Shown: one piece after another, positions 43,830 through 52,864 of the stretch
Layout: every line of letters begins with the position of its first letter
Position numbering within the stretch: position 1 is the stretch's first letter
The notes under the pieces: model-generated
Seen by the model: the letters and a program-made list of their open reading frames with translations, nothing else
What the model was told of the DNA's origin: nothing
Database searches by the model: none
Position numbers and translations under genes: made by a program
Origin: Methylobacterium sp.
GTDB taxonomy: Bacteria; Pseudomonadota; Alphaproteobacteria; Rhizobiales; Beijerinckiaceae
Assembly: GCA_013823325.1 (NCBI GenBank)
Contig: PNLY01000002.1
Location: 62,001-126,000, forward strand
Reading direction: 5' to 3'
Length of the DNA stretch: 64,000 nucleotides

Positions 43830-44711
43830 TCACTCCACGTTCTGGACCTGCTCGCGCAGCTGGTCGACCGTCGTGCGCAATTCCAACCCGATCCGCGACA
43901 GGCCAGGATCGCCGGCCTTGGCGCAGAGTGTCGAGGCCTCGCGGCCGAATTCCTGCGCCAGGAAATCGAGCTTGCGGCCGATCGGCCCGCCCTGGGCGAG
44001 CAGTTCGCGCAAAGCCGCGACATGGGCGTGGAGCCGGTCGATCTCCTCGCGGATATCGGACTTCACCGCCAGGAGCGCAGCCTCCTGGTGCAGGCGCTGC
44101 GGCTCCAGTGCATTGCTGGCTTCCAGCAGCGCGGCGACCTGCCCTGCAAGGCGAGCGCGAATGGCTTCAACGCTGCGGCCGGGATGGGCCTCGGCCTCGA
44201 CAGTGAGGCGGGCGATGGCGTCGAGATGGCCGCAGATGATGGCTTCGAGCGCCCGCCCCTCGGCGAGACGCGCCTGCTTCAGCGCCGCGATCGTCTCGGC
44301 AAGGGACGCGAGCACGGGCTTTTCGAGATCAGACAAGGCATCGCTGCTCTCCTCGGAGACCTCGACCACGCCGCGGATCGCCAGCAGACCGTCGAGCGTC
44401 GCCGGAGCGATGCCGGCGGGCAGCTTCACCTGGCTCGCGGCCTCGATCAGGGCGGCGAGCGCCTCCTGGTTGATGCGCGGACGCGGGGCCGCGGCTTCGC
44501 TGGTGATGGCGAGGCTGACATGCAACGTGCCCCGGGTGAAGGCGGCCGAGAACTGCTTGCGCGCCGCTTCCGAGAAGCTGTCGAACCCCGTGGGGACACG
44601 GACGCGGACATCGAGGCCGCGGCCATTGACGCTGCGAACCTCCCAGGCGAAGGCATGCGCCCCGGTGGTGCCGGCCGCGCGCGCGAACCCTGTCATGCTT
44701 TCGATCGCCAT
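43830..44711 (-). CDS. yicC: YicC-family endoribonuclease
   Basis: The 293-residue protein has the conserved opening IESMTGFARAAG and VRSVNGRGLDVRVRVP, a coiled middle and the C-terminal KLDFLAQEFGREASTLCAKA typical of YicC. E. coli YicC has been reported to degrade small RNA, so an RNase role is likely. It lies between mltG and gmk, as in related bacteria. Confidence 0.9.
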   Translation of the reverse strand: MAIESMTGFARAAGTTGAHAFAWEVRSVNGRGLDVRVRVPTGFDSFSEAARKQFSAAFTRGTLHVSLAITSEAAAPRPRINQEALAALIEAASQVKLPAGIAPATLDGLLAIRGVVEVSEESSDALSDLEKPVLASLAETIAALKQARLAEGRALEAIICGHLDAIARLTVEAEAHPGRSVEAIRARLAGQVAALLEASNALEPQRLHQEAALLAVKSDIREEIDRLHAHVAALRELLAQGGPIGRKLDFLAQEFGREASTLCAKAGDPGLSRIGLELRTTVDQLREQVQNVE

Positions 44712-44852
44712 CGGCGCCTGTCTTCCTTCTCGCAACGACATGCAGGCGCGAATTCCGATCGTTCGGCCGGAACGGCCAAGCGGAATGCGCGACGCGCGCG
44801 GACCCTATTCAGGCCCGGCAGCGACGACAAGCGGCAGATGTGGAAAGCTCGG

Positions 44853-46250
44853 TCAGGGCTTCAGCTGCGGGACCTGCTTGGGGCTGTTGAGGTCGAAGCT
44901 CTTGTTCAGCAGCGGATCGCGGGCTGTGCCTTCGGAGGCGTCGAAGGCACGCGCCCGCGTGCCGGCCAGGCCGCTCGCCGCGCCGGCCTGAACCGGCTGG
45001 CCGGCGGCCGCACGGCGGTTGCCGGGAACAGGATACGTCTCGGGCTCGGACTGGTCCGCCGCCTGATTGTCCGGGCGGCCGGCGCCGGGCGCCTCGGTGC
45101 GCTGGTCCGGCCCCGGCGGCGGCTCGGCCCGGTCGACGCCGCCATCCGCCGGCGGCTTGCCGGATTCGCGGCGGGCCGACTCGACCTGGCGCCAACGCGC
45201 GACGTTGCGATTGTGCTGCTCCAGGGTTTCGGCGAAGGCGTGACCACCGCTGCCATCGGCGACGAAGTAGAGATCCTTGGTCCGCGAATGGTTGACGACC
45301 GCCTCCAGCGCGGCGCGTCCCGGATTGGCGATCGGCCCCGGCGGCAGGCCGTCGATCACGTAGGTGTTGTAGGGCGTCGCCTGGGTGATCTCGGGACGGC
45401 TAATCCCGCGCCCGAGCGTGCCCTTGCCGCCGACGAGGCCGTAGACGATCGTCGGATCGGATTGCAGCTTCATCTTGCGGTTCAGCCGGTTGATGAAGAC
45501 GCCGGCGACCCGCGGCCGCTCGTCGGCGCGGCCGGTCTCCTTCTCGACGATCGAGGCGAGGATCACCAGCTCCTGCGGTGTCTTGATCGGCAGGTCGGCC
45601 GGGCGCTTGGCCCAAACCTCGTTGAGGATACGGCGCTGTTCGCGCGTCATCCGGTCGACGATGGCCTGACGCGTCGAGCCGCGCTGGAACTTGTAGGTAT
45701 CGGGCAGGATCTGGCCTTCGCGCGGCACCTGGATGACGTCGCCCGCGAGCAGATCGTTCTGCTGCAGGCGGGCAATGATCTGCTCGCTGGTCAGCCCCTC
45801 GGGGATGGTGATCGAATGCTCGACCGCCTTGCCCTCGGCGATGACGTCGAGGATGTCCTTCTGGCTGGCGCGTGCCTTGAACAGATATTCGCCGGCCTTG
45901 AGGCTGGCGGCTTTGCCGGAGGTATAGGCCGCGATCTTGAAGGCCCAGGGATGCTCGATCAGGCCCTCACGCTGCAGCAGGTCGGCGATCTCCGTCACCC
46001 CGTTCTCCTTCGGGATGATCAGGACGCGATCGGCTGCGAGCGGGCCCGGAGCTTTGCTGCGGCTGTCGAGATAGGCGATGCCGCCGCCGACGGCGCCGGC
46101 CAGCACCAGAACCGTCGTGAACAGCCCGCTGAGCAGGGCGATGAAGGGCGAGCGCCGGCGCTTGCGCTGCTTCGGCGGCGGGGCCGGGGGCGCGACGGGC
46201 TTCAGCGCCTCGTTGGGACTCCGCGGCGCGACGCGAGGCGGCTGACTCAT
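44853..46250 (-). CDS. mltG: Endolytic murein transglycosylase MltG
   Basis: MltG cleaves nascent peptidoglycan strands near the membrane and sets glycan length. The 465-residue protein has a proline-rich cytoplasmic tail, one transmembrane helix (about 35-60), and the YceG domain with the catalytic glutamate in LASIVEKETG, followed by GVFINRL and LQSDPTIVYG. A C-terminal extension of about 100 residues is Pro/Ala/Glu-rich and ends with NKSFDLNSPKQVPQLK. The ATG is chosen because the longer open frame upstream is unrelated. Confidence 0.92.
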   Translation of the reverse strand: MSQPPRVAPRSPNEALKPVAPPAPPPKQRKRRRSPFIALLSGLFTTVLVLAGAVGGGIAYLDSRSKAPGPLAADRVLIIPKENGVTEIADLLQREGLIEHPWAFKIAAYTSGKAASLKAGEYLFKARASQKDILDVIAEGKAVEHSITIPEGLTSEQIIARLQQNDLLAGDVIQVPREGQILPDTYKFQRGSTRQAIVDRMTREQRRILNEVWAKRPADLPIKTPQELVILASIVEKETGRADERPRVAGVFINRLNRKMKLQSDPTIVYGLVGGKGTLGRGISRPEITQATPYNTYVIDGLPPGPIANPGRAALEAVVNHSRTKDLYFVADGSGGHAFAETLEQHNRNVARWRQVESARRESGKPPADGGVDRAEPPPGPDQRTEAPGAGRPDNQAADQSEPETYPVPGNRRAAAGQPVQAGAASGLAGTRARAFDASEGTARDPLLNKSFDLNSPKQVPQLKP

Positions 46251-46384
46251 GATGTTTTCGCCTGATTCCCTGACATCGCGACCGGCGCTACCGGCGTCGA
46301 TCCGATCTAGTGGCAATGCCGGCCGCATACTGGCACGACGGCGGCGACAGGCTAGCGAAAATTGTGGCGAAAGCGCGCTTGTCC

Positions 46385-47650
46385 TCAGTCGACGAGGCGG
46401 CGCATCACCAGCGAGGCGTTGGTCCCGCCGAAGCCGAACGAATTCGACAGGGCGATATCGACCTTCCGCTTCTTGGCCTTGTGCGGCACGAGATCGAGTT
46501 CGGTCTCGACGGACGGGTTGTCGAGATTGATCGTCGGCGGCACCACCTGGTCGCGGATCGCCAGCACCGAGAAGATCGCCTCGATCGCGCCGGCGGCACC
46601 GAGCAGATGGCCGGTCGCCGACTTGGTCGAGGACATGGCCGGCCGGTTCGGCGCATTGGCGAGCAGGCGCTCGACGGCGCGCAATTCGATCTCGTCGCCG
46701 ACCTGCGTCGAGGTGCCATGCGCGTTGATGTAGTCGACATCCGAGGCACGCAGACCCGCGCGCTTCAGCGCCGCCTGCATGCAGCGATAGGCGCCGTCGC
46801 CATCCTCGGAGGGCGAGGTGATGTGGTAGGCGTCGCCCGACATGCCGTAGCCGACGATTTCGGCATAGATGCGCGCGCCACGGGCCCTGGCGTGCTCGAG
46901 CTCCTCGAGCACGACGACGCCGGCGCCTTCGCCCATGACGAAGCCGTCGCGATCCTTGTCATAGGGGCGCGAGGCCTTCTCGGGCGTATCGTTGAAGCCG
47001 GTCGAGAGCGCACGGCAGGCGCAGAAGCCGGCGATGCCGATGCGGTTGATTGCCGATTCGGCACCGCCCGCCAGCATGACCTCGGCATCGCCGAGTGCGA
47101 CCATGCGGGCCGCATCGCCGATGGCGTGGGCGCCGGTCGAACAGGCGGTGACGACGGCGTGGTTCGGGCCCTTCAGCCCGTGCTCGATCGAGACATAGCC
47201 GGCGGCGAGATTGCTGAGGCGGCCGGGGATGAAGAACGGCGAGAGCCGGCGCGGGCCGCGCTCCTTCAGCAGCAGCGAGGCCTCGTAGATGCCGCCCAGC
47301 CCGCCGATGCCGGAGCCGATGGCGACGCCTGTCGCGATCTGGTCCTCGTAGCTCTCGGGCTTCCAGCCGGAATCGCGCAGAGCCTGCGTCGCCGCGGCCA
47401 TGGCGAAGACGATGAAGTCGTCGACCTTGCGCTGCTCCTTCGGCTCCATCCAATCATCGGGATTGAAGGTGCCGTTCGAGCCGTCGCCGCGCGGGATGTT
47501 GCAGGCGATCTGGGCCGGCAGGTCGGAGACGTCGAAAGTAGTGATCGGGCCGGCGCCGCTTTCGCCAGCCAAAATGCGCGACCAGCTCGGCTCGACCCCG
47601 CATCCGAGCGGGGTCACCATGCCCAGTCCGGTGACGACGACACGCCGCAT
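46385..47650 (-). CDS. fabF: Beta-ketoacyl-ACP synthase II
   Basis: FabF condenses malonyl-ACP with growing acyl chains in type II fatty-acid synthesis. The 421-residue protein has the active-site cysteine in TACSTGAHAIG, the histidines in INAHGTSTQVGD and SATGHLLGAAG, and the C-terminal NSFGFGGTNASLV. It starts 57 bases after acpP, with a GC-rich hairpin in the gap that could reduce fabF relative to acpP. Confidence 0.96.
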   Translation of the reverse strand: MRRVVVTGLGMVTPLGCGVEPSWSRILAGESGAGPITTFDVSDLPAQIACNIPRGDGSNGTFNPDDWMEPKEQRKVDDFIVFAMAAATQALRDSGWKPESYEDQIATGVAIGSGIGGLGGIYEASLLLKERGPRRLSPFFIPGRLSNLAAGYVSIEHGLKGPNHAVVTACSTGAHAIGDAARMVALGDAEVMLAGGAESAINRIGIAGFCACRALSTGFNDTPEKASRPYDKDRDGFVMGEGAGVVVLEELEHARARGARIYAEIVGYGMSGDAYHITSPSEDGDGAYRCMQAALKRAGLRASDVDYINAHGTSTQVGDEIELRAVERLLANAPNRPAMSSTKSATGHLLGAAGAIEAIFSVLAIRDQVVPPTINLDNPSVETELDLVPHKAKKRKVDIALSNSFGFGGTNASLVMRRLVD

Positions 47651-47670
47651 CGGTCTTCCTCAATTCAGCT

Positions 47671-47693
47671 CCGGCGCGCGGAAAGCGCGCCGG
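47671..47693 (-). terminator. Hairpin between acpP and fabF
   Basis: CCGGCGCGC and GCGCGCCGG form a 9-bp all-GC stem with a five-base loop. No U-run follows; an attenuator or processing stem that favours the abundant acpP message fits. Confidence 0.5.
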
Positions 47694-47706
47694 GGCCAAG
47701 GCCTTG

Positions 47707-47940
47707 TCAGGCCGACTTCGACAGGAACTTGACCGCGTCGCCGACGGTCACGATCGTCTCGGCCGCGTCGTCGGGAATCTCGACGCCGAACTCTTCCTCG
47801 AAAGCCATGACCAGCTCGACCGTGTCGAGGCTGTCGGCGCCGAGGTCCTCGATGAAATTGGCACCCTCGACAACCTTCTCCGGCTCAACGCCGAGGTGCT
47901 CGATCACGATCTTCTTCACGCGCTCGGCGACATCGCTCAT
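47707..47940 (-). CDS. acpP: Acyl carrier protein
   Basis: The 77-residue carrier has the 4-phosphopantetheine site in [13 protein letters not shown] and the usual acidic composition. It carries acyl chains between FabD, FabG and FabF, and its neighbours are exactly those enzymes. The ATG at 47940 gives the conserved start [11 protein letters not shown]. Confidence 0.96.
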   Translation of the reverse strand: MSDVAERVKKIVIEHLGVEPEKVVEGANFIEDLGADSLDTVELVMAFEEEFGVEIPDDAAETIVTVGDAVKFLSKSA

Positions 47941-48055
47941 GGGTCTTTCCCTCAAACCTCAAAAACACACCGCTGGCAGCGACGCGTGGGTGAAAACTGA
48001 TTTCCCGGCCCGGATCCTTCGCCTGACGGCGGACCACGCCGGGAGTTCATGGCTG

Positions 48056-48084
48056 CACAAACGCAACAACCGGGCCGGCGTCAA
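48056..48084 (-). promoter_or_regulatory. Possible promoter for acpP
   Basis: TTGACG (48084-48079) and TTTGTG (48061-48056) are spaced 17 bases on the minus strand, in the 257-base fabG-acpP gap. The -10 is weak. Confidence 0.3.
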
Positions 48085-48197
48085 GTCCCCTGAACACCGA
48101 TCGGCGCTTGGCCGGCTGGGTCATTAACACACTCGTAATGGGCTGGCGAGAGCGCAGCTCAAACCTTCAAGTGTATCAATACGACCAGCTAACCAGC

Positions 48198-48935
48198 TCA
48201 GATCATTGCCATTCCGCCGTTGACATGCAGGGTCTGCCCCGTGACGTAACCGGCCTCCTCGCTGGCGAGATAGGCCACGGCCGCGGCGACGTCGGCTCCC
48301 TGCCCGAGCCGGCCCATCGGCACATCGGCGAGGATGCCCTCGCGCTGCTTGTCGTTCAGCACATCGGTCATCGGCGACTCGATGAAACCGGGGGCCACGA
48401 CGTTGACCGTGATGTTGCGGCTAGCAACCTCGGCGGCCAGCGACTTCGACATGCCGATCAGACCGGCCTTGGAGGCGGCGTAGTTGCCCTGCCCCGGATT
48501 GCCGCTGGTGCCGACGACGGAGCCGATCGAGACGATGCGGCCATAGCGCCGGCGCATCATGCTCTTCACCGCCGCGCGCGAGAGCCGGAAGGCCGCAGTC
48601 AGGTTGACGGCGAGGACCAGATCCCAGTCCTCGTCCTTGAGGCGCATGAAGAGATTGTCACGGGTGACGCCGGCGTTGTTGACGAGAATATCGAGGCCGC
48701 CGAGCTTGGCTTCGGCGGCCGGCACCAGCGCCTCGACCGAATCGCGGTTCGACAGGTCGCAGGGCGTGATCTCGACCCGCTCGCCGAGATCCTTCGCCAG
48801 AGCCTCCAGCGCCTCGACCCGGGTGCCGGACAAGGCGACGGTCGCGCCCTGGGCATGGAGCCGGCGCGCGATCGCGCCGCCGAGGCCGCCAGTGGCGCCG
48901 GTGACCAGCGCCTTCTTTCCCGTCAGATCGAGCAT
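48198..48935 (-). CDS. fabG: 3-oxoacyl-ACP reductase
   Basis: FabG reduces beta-ketoacyl-ACP with NADPH. The 245-residue SDR has TGATGGLGGAIARRL, NNAG, and the catalytic Ser-Tyr-Lys set with GNYAASKAGLIG. Its position between fabD and acpP makes it the fatty-acid cycle enzyme rather than one of the paralogues such as the SDR at 59455. Confidence 0.95.
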   Translation of the reverse strand: MLDLTGKKALVTGATGGLGGAIARRLHAQGATVALSGTRVEALEALAKDLGERVEITPCDLSNRDSVEALVPAAEAKLGGLDILVNNAGVTRDNLFMRLKDEDWDLVLAVNLTAAFRLSRAAVKSMMRRRYGRIVSIGSVVGTSGNPGQGNYAASKAGLIGMSKSLAAEVASRNITVNVVAPGFIESPMTDVLNDKQREGILADVPMGRLGQGADVAAAVAYLASEEAGYVTGQTLHVNGGMAMI

Positions 48936-48968
48936 GATGCCTCCCTTGTCCCCGGTTTTGGTAACCGG

Positions 48969-49913
48969 TCAGCCCTTCTGGGCCTTGTAAGCCGCGATGT
49001 CGTCGGGTGTGCCGATCGACGCCGCGGTCGTTCCTGCTGCGATGCGCTTGACCAGGCCGGCGAGCACCTTGCCCGAGCCGACCTCGTAGAACTGAGTGAC
49101 GCCGGCGGCTGCCATCGCCTCGACGCATTCGCGCCAGCGCACGGTGCCGGTGACCTGGGCGACCAGCGAGGCGCGGATCGCCGTGGGATCGCTGAGCGGG
49201 GCGGCGCCGACATTGGCCATGACCGGCACGACGGGCGCCTGCATCGAAACCTCGGCGAGCGCCGCCTGCATGGCCTCGGCCGCCGGCTGCATCAGCGCGC
49301 AATGGAAGGGTGCGGAGACCGGCAGCAGCATGGCGCGGCGCACACCGCGCTCACCGGCGAGCGCGATCGCCCGCTCGACCGCCGCCTTGGTCCCGGAGAG
49401 CACGACTTGGCCGCCGCCATTGTCATTGGCCGCCTGGCAGACCTGGCCCTCGGCAGCATCGGCCGCGATGGCGCGGGCCTGGTCGAGCTCGACGCCGAGC
49501 AGCGCCGCCATGGCGCCCTCGCCGGCCGGCACCGCCTTCTGCATGGCGTCGCCGCGGATGCGCAGCAAACGGGCCGCGTCGCTGATCGAGAAGGTGCCGG
49601 CAGCGGCCAGCGCCGAATACTCCCCGAGCGAATGGCCGGCGACGAAGGCGGCGTCGTTCTTGAGCGAAAGCCCGGCCTCGGCCTCGAGCACGCGGATCGC
49701 GGCGAGGCTCACCGCCATCAGCGCCGGCTGGGCGTTGGCGGTCAGGGTCAACTCCTCGCCCGGGCCTTCCCACATCAAGGTGGAGAGCTTCTGCGAGAGC
49801 GCGGCATCGACCTCATCGAAGACCGCACGCGCAACCGGAAAGGCTTCGGCGAGCGCCTTGCCCATGCCGACCGCCTGCGAACCCTGCCCTGGAAAGATGA
49901 AAGCCGTCGCCAT
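48969..49913 (-). CDS. fabD: Malonyl-CoA:ACP transacylase
   Basis: FabD transfers malonyl groups to ACP. The 314-residue protein has FPGQGSQAVGMG and the nucleophile motif GHSLGEYSAL, plus the catalytic histidine in APFHCALM. It is the first gene of the minus-strand fab run and is divergent from rpsF. A weak TTGACT lies about 70 bases upstream but no good -10 follows. Confidence 0.95.
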   Translation of the reverse strand: MATAFIFPGQGSQAVGMGKALAEAFPVARAVFDEVDAALSQKLSTLMWEGPGEELTLTANAQPALMAVSLAAIRVLEAEAGLSLKNDAAFVAGHSLGEYSALAAAGTFSISDAARLLRIRGDAMQKAVPAGEGAMAALLGVELDQARAIAADAAEGQVCQAANDNGGGQVVLSGTKAAVERAIALAGERGVRRAMLLPVSAPFHCALMQPAAEAMQAALAEVSMQAPVVPVMANVGAAPLSDPTAIRASLVAQVTGTVRWRECVEAMAAAGVTQFYEVGSGKVLAGLVKRIAAGTTAASIGTPDDIAAYKAQKG

Positions 49914-50257
49914 GTCGCAATGGTCCTAAAACGATGCTTGGTTAACAAGTTGGGGCGCAGTCGCACCGTGCAGCCGGCCAAGTCAAGGCGTTTACGCGAC
50001 GAAAGTCGACTTGCATCAGCTTTTTGCGGTGTTTTCCGCTTGCATGATGGCCTGCCTCGCTGTAACGACCGCCTCGGTTTGTTCGGCCGGAGGCTGAACG
50101 GACGGCGAGGCGATTCCCACAAGGAAGCGTTTCGTAGGCTCCTCGTCGAAGGGCCGCCGTCCCGTGTCTCCGCCTTCGAAGAAATCCTGTCGGGCCTTTA
50201 TCCAGGGCTCGGAGGGCTCCGCGTCGGACGAAACCGGTGAACGAAGAAAGGCCAATC
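49914..50257. other. Divergent fabD-rpsF intergenic region
   Basis: These 344 bases contain no convincing gene. Promoters for fabD (leftward) and rpsF (rightward) must lie here; on the minus strand TTGACT at 49986-49981 is a candidate -35. The rpsF-proximal 150 bases are GC-rich and could fold; the S6:S18 leader motif known in other bacteria may occur here, but I cannot identify it. Confidence 0.4.
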
Positions 50258-50704
50258 ATGGCATTGTACGAGCACGTTCTGCTCGCGCGGCAAGATGTCA
50301 GCGCGCAGCAGGTCGAGGCCCTTGTCGAGCAGTTCAAGGGCATCGTCGAGGCGAATGGCGGTTCCGTCCCCAAGGTCGAGTACTGGGGCGTGAAGTCGCT
50401 GGGCTATCGCATCAAGAAGAACCGCAAGGCGCACTACTCGCTGCTGAACATCAACGCTCCCGCCGCGGCCGTCGCCGAGATGGAGCGCCAGATGCGTATC
50501 AACGAGGACGTTCTGCGCTTCATGACCATCCGCGTCGAGGAGCTCGAGGAAGGTCAGTCGGTCATGCTGCAGAAGCGCGACCGCGACGAGCGCAGCGACC
50601 GCTTCGACCGTGGTCCGGGCGGCGACCGTTTCGACCGCGGCCCGCGCCGCGAGCGCCCGCGTCGTGAAGACGAAGCGACCACCGAGACCGCTGGGGAGGC
50701 CTGA
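50258..50704 (+). CDS. rpsF: 30S ribosomal protein S6
   Basis: The 148-residue protein starts [21 protein letters not shown] and has the S6 segments [22 protein letters not shown] and [15 protein letters not shown]. The C-terminal 40 residues are an arginine/aspartate-rich tail with [20 protein letters not shown] repeats, typical of alphaproteobacterial S6. AAAGG precedes the ATG by six bases. It is cotranscribed with rpsR and rplI. Confidence 0.97.
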   Translation: MALYEHVLLARQDVSAQQVEALVEQFKGIVEANGGSVPKVEYWGVKSLGYRIKKNRKAHYSLLNINAPAAAVAEMERQMRINEDVLRFMTIRVEELEEGQSVMLQKRDRDERSDRFDRGPGGDRFDRGPRRERPRREDEATTETAGEA

Positions 50705-50706
50705 GC

Positions 50707-50952
50707 ATGTCGACTGCATCCGCCGGCGCCCGCCGCCCCTTCTTCCGCCGCCGCAAGTCCTGCCCGTTCTCGGGCGAGGGCGCGCCGAAGATCGACTACA
50801 AGGATGTGCGCCTGCTCTCGCGCTACATCTCCGAGCGCGGCAAGATCGTGCCGTCGCGCATCACGGCCGTCTCGGCCAAGAAGCAGCGCGAGCTCGCCCA
50901 GGCGATCAAGCGTGCCCGCTTCCTCGGCCTGCTGCCCTACGTCATCCGCTGA
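50707..50952 (+). CDS. rpsR: 30S ribosomal protein S18
   Basis: The 81-residue protein has a basic N-terminal [20 protein letters not shown] and the S18 core [39 protein letters not shown]. It starts two bases past rpsF and pairs with S6 on the platform of the 30S subunit. A terminator-like hairpin follows. Confidence 0.97.
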   Translation: MSTASAGARRPFFRRRKSCPFSGEGAPKIDYKDVRLLSRYISERGKIVPSRITAVSAKKQRELAQAIKRARFLGLLPYVIR

Positions 50953-50967
50953 GCGGATGAGAGTTTC

Positions 50968-50998
50968 CCCGGCGGCGCCCAGCGCCGCCGGGCTTTCG
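50968..50998 (+). terminator. Hairpin terminator after rpsR
   Basis: CCCGGCGGCGC and GCGCCGCCGGG form an 11-bp stem with a three-base loop, followed by CTTTCG. The short T-run suggests partial termination between the ribosomal pair and the DUF2232-rplI part. Confidence 0.6.
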
Positions 50999-51015
50999 AT
51001 TTCACGTAAGCCTAT

Positions 51016-51062
51016 AGCATCGGCTTCTCCGAAAACCGGTTTCCACCTTTCGGGCCGATGCT
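51016..51062. repeat. Intergenic palindrome related to the tssG-clpV repeat
   Basis: Arms AGCATCGGC/GCCGATGCT and CCGAAA/TTTCGG enclose AAAACCGGTTTCCAC. The core matches that of the repeat at 10126-10176 (AAAAACCGGTACCCAC), showing a dispersed family in this genome. Confidence 0.75.
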
Positions 51063-51166
51063 TCTGAGTCGCCAGGCGGTGAAAACCCGTCTGGTATGTT
51101 GAGGCGAGAGCCTCTCACCCTGCCGGTCCAAAAGGACCTTGCGAGCAGCGGGACAGCAGGACGGAT

Positions 51167-52111
51167 ATGCTCCCCATCGTCGGCATCGGCGCCGGGCTGG
51201 TCTCAGCCCTCCTGTTCACAGTGGTGATCACCGGATCGCCGCTGGCGCTTCTGCTGTCCTATGTCGCTCCGCTCCCGGTCTTCATCGCCGCTCTCGGCTG
51301 GAACCATCGTGCCGGCCTGGTGGCTGTCGCCGCGGGCACGCTCGCCGTCACCGTCGTTCTCAAACTCTCGCTCGGGCTCGCCTTCGCCATCGGCGCGGCG
51401 CTGCCGGCCTGGTGGATCGCTTATCTCGCCCTGCTCGCCCGCAGCGAAGGCCAGGGCAACAGCGAATGGTATCCGCTCGGGCGCCTGCTGGTCTGGATCG
51501 CAGCCGTCGCGACACTGGTGACCGTCGGCGGCGCACTCGCCATCTCGACCGATTTCGAGACCTATCACCGTGTCATGACGCATGGCCTGCAGCTCGTGCT
51601 CACGGGCGGCCAGGGCATCGGCCCGGTGGTGCGGCTGCCGAACGGCGTCGACGCCGGCGAGCTTGCAGCCCGGCTCGCCGCCCTGGTGCCGGCCGCCGCC
51701 GGCGCCTCCTTCGTGCCGATGATCGTCGCCAATCTCTGGCTGGCGGCCAAGGCGGTGCAGCTCTCCGGCCGTTTGCCGCGGCCCTGGCCCTTCATTCCCT
51801 CGACGCGCCTGCCGGCGCAGGCCGTCGCCGGGCTTATCGGCGGCATCCTGCTGAGCCTCGTCGGCGGCTTCATCGGCCTTGCCGGCGCGGCCCTGGCGGG
51901 CGCGCTGATCGCCGCCTTCGGCCTTTCCGGGCTCGCCGCCGTGCACGATCTCAGCCGCGGCAAGGCCTGGCGGACGCCGACCCTGTTCGCGATCTATCTC
52001 GCTTTGGTGGTCATGCTGATCACCGTCTTCCCGTTCCTCGCGCTGCTCGGCATCGCCGACGCGCTGATCGACCTTCGCCGGCGCAAGCCGCCGGCGTCGC
52101 CTGCTGCCTGA
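51167..52111 (+). CDS. DUF2232 polytopic membrane protein
   Basis: A 314-residue protein with about eight hydrophobic helices from the N-terminus ([20 protein letters not shown]) to [23 protein letters not shown]. This matches the DUF2232/YybS-type membrane proteins that occupy this exact position between rpsR and rplI in Rhizobiales. Function unknown. Confidence 0.85.
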   Translation: MLPIVGIGAGLVSALLFTVVITGSPLALLLSYVAPLPVFIAALGWNHRAGLVAVAAGTLAVTVVLKLSLGLAFAIGAALPAWWIAYLALLARSEGQGNSEWYPLGRLLVWIAAVATLVTVGGALAISTDFETYHRVMTHGLQLVLTGGQGIGPVVRLPNGVDAGELAARLAALVPAAAGASFVPMIVANLWLAAKAVQLSGRLPRPWPFIPSTRLPAQAVAGLIGGILLSLVGGFIGLAGAALAGALIAAFGLSGLAAVHDLSRGKAWRTPTLFAIYLALVVMLITVFPFLALLGIADALIDLRRRKPPASPAA

Positions 52112-52148
52112 ACCAACGCCTATTCACGAAACTCAAAGGAGAAAAACC

Positions 52149-52712
52149 ATGGAAGTGATCCTGCTCGAACGCGTCGCCAAGCTCGGCCAGATGGGCGAGA
52201 CCGTCCGTGTCCGCGACGGCTATGCCCGCAATTTCCTGCTCGCCCGCGGCAAGGCCCTGCGCGCCACCGAGGAGAACAAGAAGCGCTTCGAGACCCAGCG
52301 CGCCCAGCTCGAAACCCGCAACCTCGAGCTGAAGCGCGAGGCCGAATCGGTCGCCGAGAGCCTCAACGGCCAGACGGTCGTGATCCTGCGCCAGTCGGGC
52401 GAGTCCGGCGTGCTCTACGGCTCGGTCTCGACCCGCGACATCGCCGAGGCGCTGGGCGCCGAGGGCTTCACCGTCGACCGCAACCAGGTCACGCTCAACA
52501 CCCCGATCAAGACGCTCGGCCTGCACACCATCCCGGTCGTGCTGCACCCGGAAGTCTCGGTCACCGTGACCGTCAACGTCGCCCGCTCGGCCGAAGAGGC
52601 CCAGCGCCAGGCCGCCGGCGAGAACGTCACCGCCCGCGAGGAGTTCGACCTCGACGATCTCGGCCTCGAGGTCGGCGCGGCCCTGGCCGAAGCCGGCGAC
52701 GACGACCGCTGA
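52149..52712 (+). CDS. rplI: 50S ribosomal protein L9
   Basis: The 187-residue protein has the L9 opening [31 protein letters not shown] and the long connecting helix, then the C-terminal domain. It is longer than the usual 150 residues because of an acidic C-terminal extension seen in alphaproteobacteria. An AAGGAG ribosome site precedes it and a strong terminator follows. Confidence 0.97.
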   Translation: MEVILLERVAKLGQMGETVRVRDGYARNFLLARGKALRATEENKKRFETQRAQLETRNLELKREAESVAESLNGQTVVILRQSGESGVLYGSVSTRDIAEALGAEGFTVDRNQVTLNTPIKTLGLHTIPVVLHPEVSVTVTVNVARSAEEAQRQAAGENVTAREEFDLDDLGLEVGAALAEAGDDDR

Positions 52713-52740
52713 GCCCTTTCAGAGGCTTGCACGAGTCAAT

Positions 52741-52769
52741 GGGCGCCGTGGCAACACGGCGCCCTTTTT
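52741..52769 (+). terminator. Rho-independent terminator after rplI
   Basis: GGGCGCCGTG-GCAA-CACGGCGCCC is a perfect 10-bp stem with a GCAA tetraloop followed by TTTTT. It ends the rpsF-rplI operon. Confidence 0.9.
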
Positions 52770-52864
52770 CGTACGCTGTGGACAGCGGGGCCGACTCGGT
52801 GCTATTCATTTCGTTCTTATTTTGTTCAGGTTCATGACTCATCGGCATTGACCTATCCAGAGCC

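Noticed and set aside
46310-50240. Plus-strand frames opposite fabF, fabG and fabD
   Set aside because: They are shadows of conserved fatty-acid synthesis genes with intact active sites.
49914-50257. S6:S18-binding leader motif upstream of rpsF
   Set aside because: The region could fold, but I could not identify the conserved binding motif with confidence.
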